From Nitrososphaerota archaeon (GTDB lineage: Archaea; Thermoproteota; Nitrososphaeria; Nitrososphaerales; JACPRH01), in assembly GCA_016190055.1 (NCBI GenBank), contig JACPRH010000037.1, positions 84,034 through 148,033 on the forward strand: 64,000 nt of DNA, in the 5' to 3' direction. The position numbers and the translations under genes were made by a program. This document shows positions 42,966 through 50,734 of the stretch, piece by piece. The notes under the pieces were generated by a model. It did no database searches. It was given only the letters and a program-made list of their open reading frames with translations, and had not been told where the DNA came from. How positions within the stretch are numbered: position 1 is the stretch's first letter; each line of letters starts with the position of its first letter.

Positions 42966-43066
42966 ACCTCCTACACCGGGGTTTCTCAGGCGGAACGGAT
43001 GGAGGCTCCACTCACCCGCCGAAGCCACCGCTTCAATTGCTGGTGACCGCGGATCCATATTTATAG
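42966..43066 (-). promoter_or_regulatory. queE promoter and structured 5' leader
   Basis: On the minus strand, CTATAAATATG (43056-43066) is a good TATA box, implying a leader of about 70 nt. The leader can fold into GAAGC-GGTG-GCTTC (43021-43034) and a larger hairpin with outer stem GGCGG/CCGCC (42989-43020) and inner GTGGA/TCCAT. A strong GGAGGT lies 2 bp before the ATG. It is a candidate RNA control element. Confidence 0.45.
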
Positions 43067-43160
43067 TTTCATTTTGGAGATGCGGTTAACTCGAGCTGAC
43101 TGTTAGCAAAAAATGTGAAGTACCTGGCTGGATTGGTAGAGTAGGAAAATATCTAGCTAG

Positions 43161-44045
43161 TTAGTGGACTATTTCGTCTATGCAGTGCTCTTCAATCTGG
43201 ATTGTTGCGTGGTTTATCTTGAATTGGTCTTCGAGCATTTGTTTGGCGTTGCGTAGCACTTCTGTGCCTTGTGTGAGGCTATCCACGACAAGGTGGACGC
43301 TGAGTGAGTATATGCCGGAGGAGATTGACCAGACGTGGAGGTCGTGCACATCTTTGACACCCTGCACGTTCTTAAGCTCATTCTTCACCATGTAGATTCC
43401 TACGCCGCTGGGACAGGATTCTAGGAGAATGTTAGAGGACTCTTTCAGAACAGCCCAGATGCTGGGGATCATTATGATACCGATAAGAAGTCCGGCTAAA
43501 GCGTCAAACACATAGATGCCTGTGAAGAACATCAGGATACCTGCGACGATTGCGCCCATTGAGCCGAGCGCGTCAGATACTACGTGGAGAAAGGCGCTTC
43601 GGACGTTCAGGCTCCGCTTCGAGGCTCGGCTGAGGATTCTCGCGCTGATAGCGTTGATTACGAGACCTCCGACGGCTACGCTGAGCATTCCTAAGCTGTG
43701 AACAGGTTGCGGTGATAGGACCCTTTGATAGGCTTCGTATACGATGAAGATGTCGATGCCGATGAGGATGACGCCGTTGACTAGTGCGGCGAGTATTTCA
43801 ACGCGGCGGAGTCCGAATGGTCGCTCAGGCGTTGACGGTCGACATGCGAGGGTGACTGCGATTAGGCTGATTGCGAGTCCCCCGACGTCTGAGACCATGT
43901 GTCCTGCATCTGAGAGAAGGGCTAAACTGTTGGTTAGTAAGCCCCCTACTACTTCGACGCTTAGGTATGTCGCGGTTAGAATTAGGACGAGGCTGAGGGT
44001 TCTGCGGTCGCCTTGCGTCACCATATGCGTGTGGTGGTCTTCCAA
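43161..44045 (-). CDS. Cation diffusion facilitator (CDF/ZnT) metal exporter
   Basis: A 294-aa proton-coupled exporter of divalent metals. Six membrane helices are visible. The metal site motif SLALLSDAGHMVSDVGGL has the H-D ligands of helix 2. The second site is in FLHVVSDALGSMGA (helix 5, H-x3-D). The C-terminal cytoplasmic ferredoxin-like domain (VQGVKDVHDLHVWSISSGIYSLSVHLVV) also has metal-binding His. It is divergent from a NikR-like regulator, 108 bp away, so it probably belongs to nickel, cobalt or zinc homeostasis. Confidence 0.92.
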   Translation of the reverse strand: MEDHHTHMVTQGDRRTLSLVLILTATYLSVEVVGGLLTNSLALLSDAGHMVSDVGGLAISLIAVTLACRPSTPERPFGLRRVEILAALVNGVILIGIDIFIVYEAYQRVLSPQPVHSLGMLSVAVGGLVINAISARILSRASKRSLNVRSAFLHVVSDALGSMGAIVAGILMFFTGIYVFDALAGLLIGIIMIPSIWAVLKESSNILLESCPSGVGIYMVKNELKNVQGVKDVHDLHVWSISSGIYSLSVHLVVDSLTQGTEVLRNAKQMLEDQFKINHATIQIEEHCIDEIVH

Positions 44046-44118
44046 GACGCTCGCTATACCACGGAATCCATCGTCTTATTAACGCTATGCTAAGAATCGA
44101 TTGTTTTTTAATAATCTT

Positions 44119-44145
44119 TATTAACTGTCTGTTGTGTTGTTAATA
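44119..44145. promoter_or_regulatory. Inverted repeat between CDF and nikR genes
   Basis: TATTAAC-N13-GTTAATA is a perfect 7-bp inverted repeat 9 bp before the nikR start. NikR operators are long-spaced inverted repeats, so this is a plausible autoregulatory site. A further TTATTAAC occurs at about 44076-44083 on the CDF side. Confidence 0.45.
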
Positions 44146-44153
44146 GGTTTTGG

Positions 44154-44579
44154 ATGACTGTAATCAGCATGTCGCTTACAAGGGATCTTTTGAACCGGTT
44201 AGATAAACTGGTTTCAGAGAAGGGGTATTCAAGCCGCTCCGAGGCGATACGGGACTCGGTTCGACAGTATCTGTCCGACTACGATCTAAGCAAGTTTACT
44301 CGAGGAAACATAACTGCGACTATCACGGTGATCTCTGAGCATGAGGTGCATGATATTGATGAGAAGCTGATTCGTCTCAGGCATGAGCATAACAACATAG
44401 TTACTGGGAATATGCATCTTCATCTTAGTGAGCATCACTGCCTAGAGGTGTTTATCACGAAGGGTGATGTGGATGAGGTTATGGATTTCATCGGCAGGAT
44501 AAGGGCGTTGAAGGATATTCAGCAGGTCAGGTTCACGATTACCCCGTTATCAGATAATGTTATCAATGAGACGACTTGA
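44154..44579 (+). CDS. nikR: NikR-type nickel-responsive regulator
   Basis: A 141-aa ribbon-helix-helix regulator. The N-terminal RHH (VISMSLTRDLLNRLDKLVSEKGYSSRSEAIRDSVRQYL) is followed by an ACT-like metal-binding domain. The square-planar nickel ligands are all present: His77, His88, His90 and Cys96 in the HEHN...HLHLSEHHC segment. Start ATG 44154. It is divergent from the CDF exporter and probably controls both itself and that gene. Confidence 0.9.
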   Translation: MTVISMSLTRDLLNRLDKLVSEKGYSSRSEAIRDSVRQYLSDYDLSKFTRGNITATITVISEHEVHDIDEKLIRLRHEHNNIVTGNMHLHLSEHHCLEVFITKGDVDEVMDFIGRIRALKDIQQVRFTITPLSDNVINETT

Positions 44580-44616
44580 GACCCCGAACCACAGGAAGGA
44601 AGGCTGTAAAACAAGG

Positions 44617-45501
44617 ATGAGCTACAGAGACCTCTATCTTACACCGGCGCCGCGAGTAACCAGCATAAAAGAGGGAAAACCGCCTATCGTCGAGATCCTC
44701 GGAGTCCCTTTCGACGCAACCTCAACCTATAGACTCGGCTCAAAGTTCGGGCCTGAGGCGCTCCGCGAAAGCTTCCTCAACATTGAGATTTTCTCGAGTC
44801 GGCTGAATGTTGATCTTGAGGAGCTCTCGGTTGAAGATCTGGGGAATATGAGTCAGATGGGTGACGCTGCTCAGATGACTGATGCACTAGGTAAGGTGGT
44901 CTTGGAGATATCGGAGGGTGAGCAGACTCCAGCCGTTCTCGGCGGTGAACACACGCTTTCATATGCTACCTTCAAAGCTGCGCCTAAGGATGCCGCGCTG
45001 ATCGTCTTTGACGCGCATCTAGATCTGCGAGATGAGTTCGCGGGGTTAAGGTTCAGCCACACCACTTGGCTGAGAAGATTCATAGAGGAGAGAGGAGCTA
45101 AGAATGTTATTCACATAGGTAGCAGAGCCGCTGCTAAAGACGAGGTTACCTACTTGAACGAGGTTGGGGTGGCTACGATACCTACTCGGACAATCCTCGC
45201 TACCCAGAGGGCCGAGATGCTTCTAGCAGATCTTTTGAAGGACTTTAACCGAGTCTACGTCTCGCTTGACCTAGACATTCTTGACCCGGCGTATGCACCG
45301 GGAGTCGGCAACCCTGAGGCGGCGGGCATATCGACTGCGCAGCTCCTTGAATTCCTCTATATCCTGGAGGGAAAGGAGATACTTGGCTTCGACATAGTTG
45401 AGCTTTGCCCAGCATATGATACCGGTGCAGCTGCGGCTGCAGCCTCTAAATGCCTGCTTGAGCTCACCTGTCTAGCACATCTAGGCAAGACCAAAAAGTA
45501 G
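44617..45501 (+). CDS. speB: Agmatinase/arginase-family ureohydrolase
   Basis: A 294-aa binuclear manganese enzyme. Metal ligands are His112 (LGGEHTLSY), Asp132, His134 and Asp136 (FDAHLDLRD), and the Asp pair in SLDLDILDPAYAPGVGNPEA. Agmatinase, making putrescine, is the most common archaeal function, but the family also includes arginase, guanidinobutyrase and formiminoglutamase. The frame is open from 44557 within nikR. ATG 44617 precedes the conserved opening and follows a GGAAGGA site. Confidence 0.88.
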   Translation: MSYRDLYLTPAPRVTSIKEGKPPIVEILGVPFDATSTYRLGSKFGPEALRESFLNIEIFSSRLNVDLEELSVEDLGNMSQMGDAAQMTDALGKVVLEISEGEQTPAVLGGEHTLSYATFKAAPKDAALIVFDAHLDLRDEFAGLRFSHTTWLRRFIEERGAKNVIHIGSRAAAKDEVTYLNEVGVATIPTRTILATQRAEMLLADLLKDFNRVYVSLDLDILDPAYAPGVGNPEAAGISTAQLLEFLYILEGKEILGFDIVELCPAYDTGAAAAAASKCLLELTCLAHLGKTKK

Positions 45502-45522
45502 GTAAGCAGGCCTAGCTAGCCC
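45499..45522 (+). other. Period-4 tract after the agmatinase stop codon
   Basis: TAGG TAAG CAGG CCTAGCTAGC follows the stop. A matching tract (CTAG TTAA TTGG GTTA, 45551-45566) closes the convergent thrS gene. Function unknown. Confidence 0.35.
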
Positions 45523-45556
45523 CGTTTCTTTCAGGCCGCCCATCTAGTTAATTGGG

Positions 45557-47482
45557 TTAGCCTGGGAATTGTGGTCGTTTCTTTATGCTTCTGGGTAGTG
45601 GGAGTGGTAGGTAGGGTTTTCCTTCCGTTTTTCGCTTGATTTCTTCTAGTAGCTCTTGTGATGTGAGGTTTCTCATGCCGCCTGATTCTCGGTCTCGTAT
45701 TTGGAGGACGCCTGATGAGACTTCCTTTTCGCCTATGACGGCTATGTAGGGGATCCATTCGGTTTCGGCTGTTCTGATGCGTTTTGATACGGTTTCGTCT
45801 CTATCGTCTACGTCTACGCGGATGCCTGCTTTCTCTAGTTCGTCAGCGAGTTTCTCGGCATGTTCTTCGAAGGTCGGGTTGAGTGGGAGCAGTCGGACTT
45901 GGGCCGGTGAAAGCCAGAGAGGGAGTGTTGGGGTTCCGCCTTTGGTCTGAACTCTGTGGGCTTTTTCGAGAAGAGCGTAGATGCATCTTTCGATTGCGCC
46001 GCTGGGGGAGTTGTGGAGAATGATCGGGTAGCGTCTGGTGTCATCTTCGTCGATGTAGGTGATGCCGTATCGCTCAGCGTTTTCGACATCTATTTGATCT
46101 GTTGAGAGCGCTGAGGCTTTGTCTAAGTTATCTACAAAGTTGAACTCCCATTTGAAGACAAAGTAGAAGAACCGTTCATCCCACATCTCGGCTAACGCGG
46201 GCCTTCCGAATTGCTGGACAAGCGATTCGAGGAACTCCTTGTTCTCATTGTAGAACTGCTTTGTGAAGCGTAGAGCATACTCGAAGTCGTCTTTGCTCAG
46301 CCCGACGCCTTCTAAGACGCTGAGTGAGAGATTGAACCGTTTCAAAGCCTCCTCCTTCGCCTGATCAAGGTTTCGGCAGATGGCGTGGCAGTCAGGCATT
46401 GTGAAGGCGCGTAGCCGTCTGAGGCCTGAGACTTCTCCACTCTTCTCTCGTCTGAAGCTGTAGCGTGTCAGCTCGTAGATGCGGAAGGGGAGCTGCCTGT
46501 ACGAGATCTGCAGATCTTTAGCCATTAGGAACTGGCCGAAGCAGGCGCTGAACCTTAGGAAAAGCTCCTTGTCCTCAGATTTCACGACATATTGGCGGGC
46601 TGGGAAGCGGTTTAGGTAGCTGGCGAGGGCGGGGTGCTCGAAGTCGTACATTATCGGGGTTTCAACTTCGACGCCGCCGTATTCGCGTACCCGCTGGGTG
46701 ACGTACTGCTCCAGCAGGCTCTTGATTAATCGTCCCTTTGGGTAGTACCGCATGTTGCCGGAGTCTGAGCCTGGTTCGTAATCGGCAATATTCAGTCGTT
46801 TCATCAAGGTGACGTGCGGCGGTATTTGTGGAGAGGCGCGTACCTTGCTGATCTCGTAGTTCTTGAACTTCTGAAGCCCGGTGTCGCTGCTGGTGAAGCG
46901 GTACTTCTCAACTGGGGTGAGTTGACCGTCAGTCTGGAAGATGAACCAGTGAGAGACAAGCTTCTCCTCAGCCTTCAAGGCCTGCGAGGTCACACCCTTC
47001 TCTTCACCTTCTTCTTTCTTCTTTCCTTCTTCCGCCTTACCGGTTTCGGCCGCTTTGCCTGTAACGTCCTCGGTTTCGGTGATGACCTTGGACTGCTCGG
47101 CTAACGGGTGGCCTTTCACCTTGATGTTGAAGGCCTTGGTCCACCCGAAGGGTGCGCGGTAGACTTCAAGACCAGCGGTTCGAGCATTTGACTCCATCTT
47201 CTTCATAATGTTCAGAGCTTCTCGTGGAGGCGCTAGGTTTGTGCTCAGGTGAGCATAAGGGTAGATGATAATTCGGTTAGAGCCCAAGTTCTTCAGCGAC
47301 TTGGTGACCTCTTCGACTGCGCGGCGCGCAGTATTTTCAGTATCGCCTTTCTCTACGCAGGTAAGAAGCACAACAATATCTTCTAGACGAACTGATTTCT
47401 TCTCAGTCTCCTCAGCACTCTGGATCTCTTTGCGGGTAGGCTGGTACTCAAGGAAGTCTGAGTGGAGTTGAAGTATCTTCAT
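45557..47482 (-). CDS. thrS: Threonyl-tRNA synthetase, archaeal type with own editing domain
   Basis: A 641-aa class II synthetase. Residues 1-140 are the archaeal D-aminoacyl-tRNA-deacylase-like editing domain (MKILQLHSDFLEYQPT, IYPYAHLSTNLAPP). A highly charged Glu/Lys insertion of ~45 residues follows (near residues 140-190). The catalytic core has the zinc ligands in RFSACFGQFLMAKDLQISYR and MPDCHAIC, and motif 2 RREKSGEVSGLRRLRAFTM. The anticodon domain is C-terminal (WLSPAQVRLLPLN...VDVDDRDETVSKRIR). A TATA box (GATTTAATTC) about 30 bp upstream suits a leaderless mRNA. Confidence 0.95.
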   Translation of the reverse strand: MKILQLHSDFLEYQPTRKEIQSAEETEKKSVRLEDIVVLLTCVEKGDTENTARRAVEEVTKSLKNLGSNRIIIYPYAHLSTNLAPPREALNIMKKMESNARTAGLEVYRAPFGWTKAFNIKVKGHPLAEQSKVITETEDVTGKAAETGKAEEGKKKEEGEEKGVTSQALKAEEKLVSHWFIFQTDGQLTPVEKYRFTSSDTGLQKFKNYEISKVRASPQIPPHVTLMKRLNIADYEPGSDSGNMRYYPKGRLIKSLLEQYVTQRVREYGGVEVETPIMYDFEHPALASYLNRFPARQYVVKSEDKELFLRFSACFGQFLMAKDLQISYRQLPFRIYELTRYSFRREKSGEVSGLRRLRAFTMPDCHAICRNLDQAKEEALKRFNLSLSVLEGVGLSKDDFEYALRFTKQFYNENKEFLESLVQQFGRPALAEMWDERFFYFVFKWEFNFVDNLDKASALSTDQIDVENAERYGITYIDEDDTRRYPIILHNSPSGAIERCIYALLEKAHRVQTKGGTPTLPLWLSPAQVRLLPLNPTFEEHAEKLADELEKAGIRVDVDDRDETVSKRIRTAETEWIPYIAVIGEKEVSSGVLQIRDRESGGMRNLTSQELLEEIKRKTEGKPYLPLPLPRSIKKRPQFPG

Positions 47483-47643
47483 CGAGCAGGCGTGATCACC
47501 CGTCTCGAATTAAATCTTTCCAGAATCCAAGAGGTCAACAATTTGCTTGAAGCCAGGTGTAGACTCTGTAAAATACTTAAAGCAGTTGTAAACGGCCCTG
47601 TTATTTTACTATTAGATATTGGTTGCTTAGCAATACTTGTATT

Positions 47644-47690
47644 CCTTCACGGTGTATACTATTACGCTGGCTTGCCTCGGCCTAGGGGGG
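47644..47690 (+). promoter_or_regulatory. Conserved upstream block of non-coding element copy B
   Basis: CCTTCACGGTGTATACTATTACGC (two parts of a conserved 24-mer) and the GGCCTAGGGGGGGAG run repeat the 559-624 arrangement in front of copy A. Confidence 0.5.
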
Positions 47691-47693
47691 GAG

Positions 47694-47702
47694 GTTATAA
47701 AG
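47694..47702 (+). promoter_or_regulatory. TATA box for ncRNA copy B
   Basis: GTTATAAAG immediately after the G-rich run, about 25 bp before the presumed 5' end, at the same relative place as TCTAAATACT in copy A. Confidence 0.55.
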
Positions 47703-47713
47703 CAATGAAGTAG

Positions 47714-47825
47714 GCATAAGAATCCAGCTATGGTTCTAATGGATCTGTTTTGAGCGAGGCTCCGGATCTGCAGTGCTTGCCAAAAACAATGTTTTTGCTT
47801 GCAAGATTATCCCCGAAGTTTTTGG
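47714..47825 (+). ncRNA. Putative structured ~100-nt RNA, copy B
   Basis: Homolog of the 648-757 element, 47 kb away. Shared blocks are GCATAA near the 5' end, TTCTAATGGATCTG (47734-47747) and the 3' block 47799-47825, which differs from copy A at one base and ends in TTTTTGG. The variable hairpin is here CAAAAAC-AAT-GTTTTTG (47781-47797), extended by CTTGC/GCAAG. GAGC-GAG-GCTC makes a further small hairpin. Different stems with kept pairing argue for a functional RNA. It sits in the 462-bp gap between thrS and a secreted-protein gene; its flanks show no gene. Confidence 0.6.
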
Positions 47826-47944
47826 TTGAAAAGTGTGTTAGAATTGCTTGTGTTGTGAGCTGAAGTACCGATTACTGTATTGGATTGGTGGGGTTTATGC
47901 AGGGCTGGACAGGTGGGCTTGGGTTGGTTTGATCGGGCTTTGAT

Positions 47945-50266
47945 TTAGCTGTGCTCGTCTTCGTGTTCATCATCATCTTTTTTGTCGTCTTTGTCTTTGT
48001 CTTTGTCCCAGCCTTTGTGTTTGCCTTTGTTTCCATGGTCATTGTCATCGTGGTTGTCTTTAGCGTCTTTGCCGTGGTCATTGTGGTCTTCATGGTCATC
48101 GTTGTTGTCTTTGCCGGGTTTGTGGTCATCAGGATGCTGGTTTTTGGGGGTAGCAGGTGTGTTTATTGGGGTTGTTTTAGTGGTTGTGGTGGTGGTTGCT
48201 GTGAAGGTTACGGTTATTTGTGCTGTGCCTTTGGTTTTTATGGTTAGGATGTTTGAGGTTGGGTCGTAGCTCCAGTTTTGTGCGCCTGTGACGTTTAACG
48301 GTGCTTTTGACGTGAACACCTTAGTGGTTACTTGTATCGTATCTTTTGAGGTTGCTGTGAAGCTGAGTGTGCTGCTTCCATACTTTATTGAGCTGATGGA
48401 TGATGTTGCTGAGCCGTACTGTAGTGATGGTGATAGTGCTAGCCACATATCTGAGCTGATAGATGTCTTTACGTAGATTATGGGGTTGCTGAAGGCTATG
48501 ATGATTCCGTTTGCGTTTAGCACTTCGAGTCTGAAGTAGTTGGATTTGTCAGGTAGAGTGGGTGTCAAGGTGGTGTTGTAGGAGGTTAGTCCTTGCAGTG
48601 ATATTGTGTTGATTGTTGTTCCGTTTCTTATTACTCTAAGTGTCTTGGCTACGGAGGGTATGTTCTGCAGGTTGATGTTGAGTGTTGCTGTGTTTCTGCC
48701 TGTGTCAACGTAGATGGGGAATTTGCCCATTGGTATCTGCTGGTTTTCTGCTGAGAGGAATATGGGCATGGTGGGTCTGATGTATCCTGCTTCTACGAAG
48801 CCACGTCCTTGCGCCATGGCTTCTACGGTGGTGGTTGTGGAGCTGCTGTCTGTGTATACGTATTGGGTTGGGGCTGTTGTCGCGGAGAACTGGACGTCTG
48901 TTGTGTTCATGGGGTGCTCCTCCGCTATTCCCATTGCGAGAACGCCTTTGGAGAGGTAGTAGTCCCAGATGTCCATTGCGAAACCCATTTTCTTATTGTG
49001 CGTGGAGTACACTGCGATACCGTCAACATTCCATAGGTTGTTCAACGCGTAGTCACGGTAACTGCCTTCATCAGGCTTTGAGAGAAACACGTAGTCTCCT
49101 TTACTGTGAATAGTTTCTATTACTTGGTGCTCGCCGGCTATGCCGGAGCCTGATGGGCGCAGGTAGGTGCTGACGTTGAAGTACAATAGGGCGCTTGGCA
49201 GATCAAGCTTTTCGCCTGACGCTGTTCTAAGTTCCGGCGTATCGTAACTCTTAATCAAGTTAGATAGAATAGAATAGGTCTGCTCAGCCGTGTTACTGCT
49301 GGTGAGCTGCACGGCGTCAGAGTAGAACTCTGAGGGAGCATTATTCCTGCTGTAAGCATTGATGTGGAGCCCGTTTATCTTCAAATTCAGTGCTTTGTTT
49401 TGCCCGTAGTATCGTGCAGCCAGATCAGTTATGTTGAGGTTGAAGTTGTTCCATGCTCCTGACTGCAACAGTGCTTGTCTGTTGAGAACATAATAGACGT
49501 TGTCTGTGCTGTTTGTAAAGGCGGTTCCGCTTGCTAGTAGCTCTGCAGGGTTATCTTGCAGCACAAGGAACATCTTAGGTACTGTTGTGGCTGAGTCGTA
49601 GTAGTTGAAGTCCAGCTCCACCATTATCAAGGAGTCTGGGGATGCCGTGGTGCTTTGCAGTGAGACTGGGTAAATTGAGAATTTGAGGTTGAGGTTTGCT
49701 GCTACAGGCGCTATCGCCCAAAGCATGTTCTGGAACATGCCGGCTGAGCCGAATGCTGCGCCTAGAGCAGATGCTTTGGCATGTAGAGAATTGTTTCCGT
49801 CTATGTGTTGTGCGGTGCTCTGTTCAATTAGGTATTGGCCTGGAACGGTTGAGGAAGTGGACTTTTTTATCCATGGGGTGAGGTTTTCGAAACTGCCGAA
49901 GTATGGCTCTTCGCTTGTTATTTCTAAAAGGTTGTGATCCATATTGTATAAGACTTGGTCGTATCCGTTTTCCTTGTAGCCGGAAACATATGTGTGGTAG
50001 TATGGGCTGACGCTGCCTTTGTCTGCACCGTTAACATGCACCATGATTTTGTAGATGTTAGGCCCGAATAAGGTGCCCAGTGGCGATGGTGTCGGTGTTA
50101 CGGCTGAGGCGGGCTGGACTAGGAAATAGGGGTTTATCCCGGATAGTAGTAGCATAACTGAGGATAGAAAAATTAGAGCGATTTTCACGGTTTTTTTTAT
50201 CGAGGAGATTTTCAGTTTAGAAAAGTCTTCTATAACTATTTCAAATATATTATATACACTTGACAT
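47945..50266 (-). CDS. Large secreted protein with PHP-like domain and His/Asp/Lys-rich tail
   Basis: A 773-aa exported protein with a signal helix (IALIFLSSVMLLLSGINPYFLVQPASA). The middle (residues ~380-600) resembles the back half of CehA-like PHP phosphoesterases: IHSKGDYVFLSKPDEGS, NLWNVDGIAVYSTHNK, DYYLSKGVLAMGIAEEHP and a late FSNPIIYV. Positions that would hold metal histidines are replaced (SKPD instead of a His-Pro-Asp), so catalysis is doubtful. The last ~65 residues are almost only Asp, His, Lys, Glu, Asn and Gly and may bind divalent metals. No C-terminal anchor. Role unknown. Confidence 0.65.
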   Translation of the reverse strand: MSSVYNIFEIVIEDFSKLKISSIKKTVKIALIFLSSVMLLLSGINPYFLVQPASAVTPTPSPLGTLFGPNIYKIMVHVNGADKGSVSPYYHTYVSGYKENGYDQVLYNMDHNLLEITSEEPYFGSFENLTPWIKKSTSSTVPGQYLIEQSTAQHIDGNNSLHAKASALGAAFGSAGMFQNMLWAIAPVAANLNLKFSIYPVSLQSTTASPDSLIMVELDFNYYDSATTVPKMFLVLQDNPAELLASGTAFTNSTDNVYYVLNRQALLQSGAWNNFNLNITDLAARYYGQNKALNLKINGLHINAYSRNNAPSEFYSDAVQLTSSNTAEQTYSILSNLIKSYDTPELRTASGEKLDLPSALLYFNVSTYLRPSGSGIAGEHQVIETIHSKGDYVFLSKPDEGSYRDYALNNLWNVDGIAVYSTHNKKMGFAMDIWDYYLSKGVLAMGIAEEHPMNTTDVQFSATTAPTQYVYTDSSSTTTTVEAMAQGRGFVEAGYIRPTMPIFLSAENQQIPMGKFPIYVDTGRNTATLNINLQNIPSVAKTLRVIRNGTTINTISLQGLTSYNTTLTPTLPDKSNYFRLEVLNANGIIIAFSNPIIYVKTSISSDMWLALSPSLQYGSATSSISSIKYGSSTLSFTATSKDTIQVTTKVFTSKAPLNVTGAQNWSYDPTSNILTIKTKGTAQITVTFTATTTTTTKTTPINTPATPKNQHPDDHKPGKDNNDDHEDHNDHGKDAKDNHDDNDHGNKGKHKGWDKDKDKDDKKDDDEHEDEHS

Positions 50267-50364
50267 ATTAATTGGATATTATAGGGCATTCCTAGCTATT
50301 ATGCCTTTTTATTTAATCCAAGCAGAACTGAACCTGTTGGAAACGTCCCGAGATCAACTACCCA

Positions 50365-50565
50365 TCATATTGAGTAGCGTCGCCGACCAATCCAGAATCC
50401 TCCAAGAAGCAGTGCTAATCCAACCGCAACTAACAGAAAGCCGAGAAGCACACCCAGAAACTCTAGAATAAAGATGAATAAGCGGAGCAGCACTCCGCGT
50501 AAGAGAAAAAGAATGACTACGCCGAGAACAATCAGAACTATACCGACCACTCTGCTACTCTGCAC
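50365..50565 (-). CDS. Small two-helix membrane protein
   Basis: A 66-aa hydrophobic protein ([22 protein letters not shown], then FLGVLLGFLLVAVGLALLLGGFW) with a short basic end GRRRYSI. Composition is convincingly membrane-like, and the antisense frame is not. No family recognised. It lies alone between the two secreted-protein genes on the same strand. Confidence 0.55.
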   Translation of the reverse strand: MQSSRVVGIVLIVLGVVILFLLRGVLLRLFIFILEFLGVLLGFLLVAVGLALLLGGFWIGRRRYSI

Positions 50566-50734
50566 ATCTACACCCAGCTGCTGGGGTTTTGCCGCTTGTA
50601 TTTCTCTTTCGATTATTCACAATACTGACAGTTTCGGGCTTGTTCTTGTTAGAGCTGGAGTGCTTTAGAGGCGAAGCTAGCGCTACGTACGCGGCGCACA
50701 AGGCGTCGGAGCACCGGATGAACGGATTTGCGCC

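Noticed and set aside
47462..47713. 83-codon plus-strand frame upstream of ncRNA copy B
   Set aside because: It runs through the thrS promoter and the conserved non-coding block; the homologous block in copy A is not open in that frame.
45557..47845. T-box or amino-acid riboswitch for thrS in element B
   Set aside because: The homologous element A is next to proC and a GNAT gene, T-boxes are bacterial, and promoter and T-run are on the opposite strand to thrS.
47951..48247. Plus-strand frame of about 98 codons rich in Val/Phe
   Set aside because: It is the antisense of the Asp/His/Lys-rich tail of the 47945-50266 protein; its composition is an artefact of that tail.
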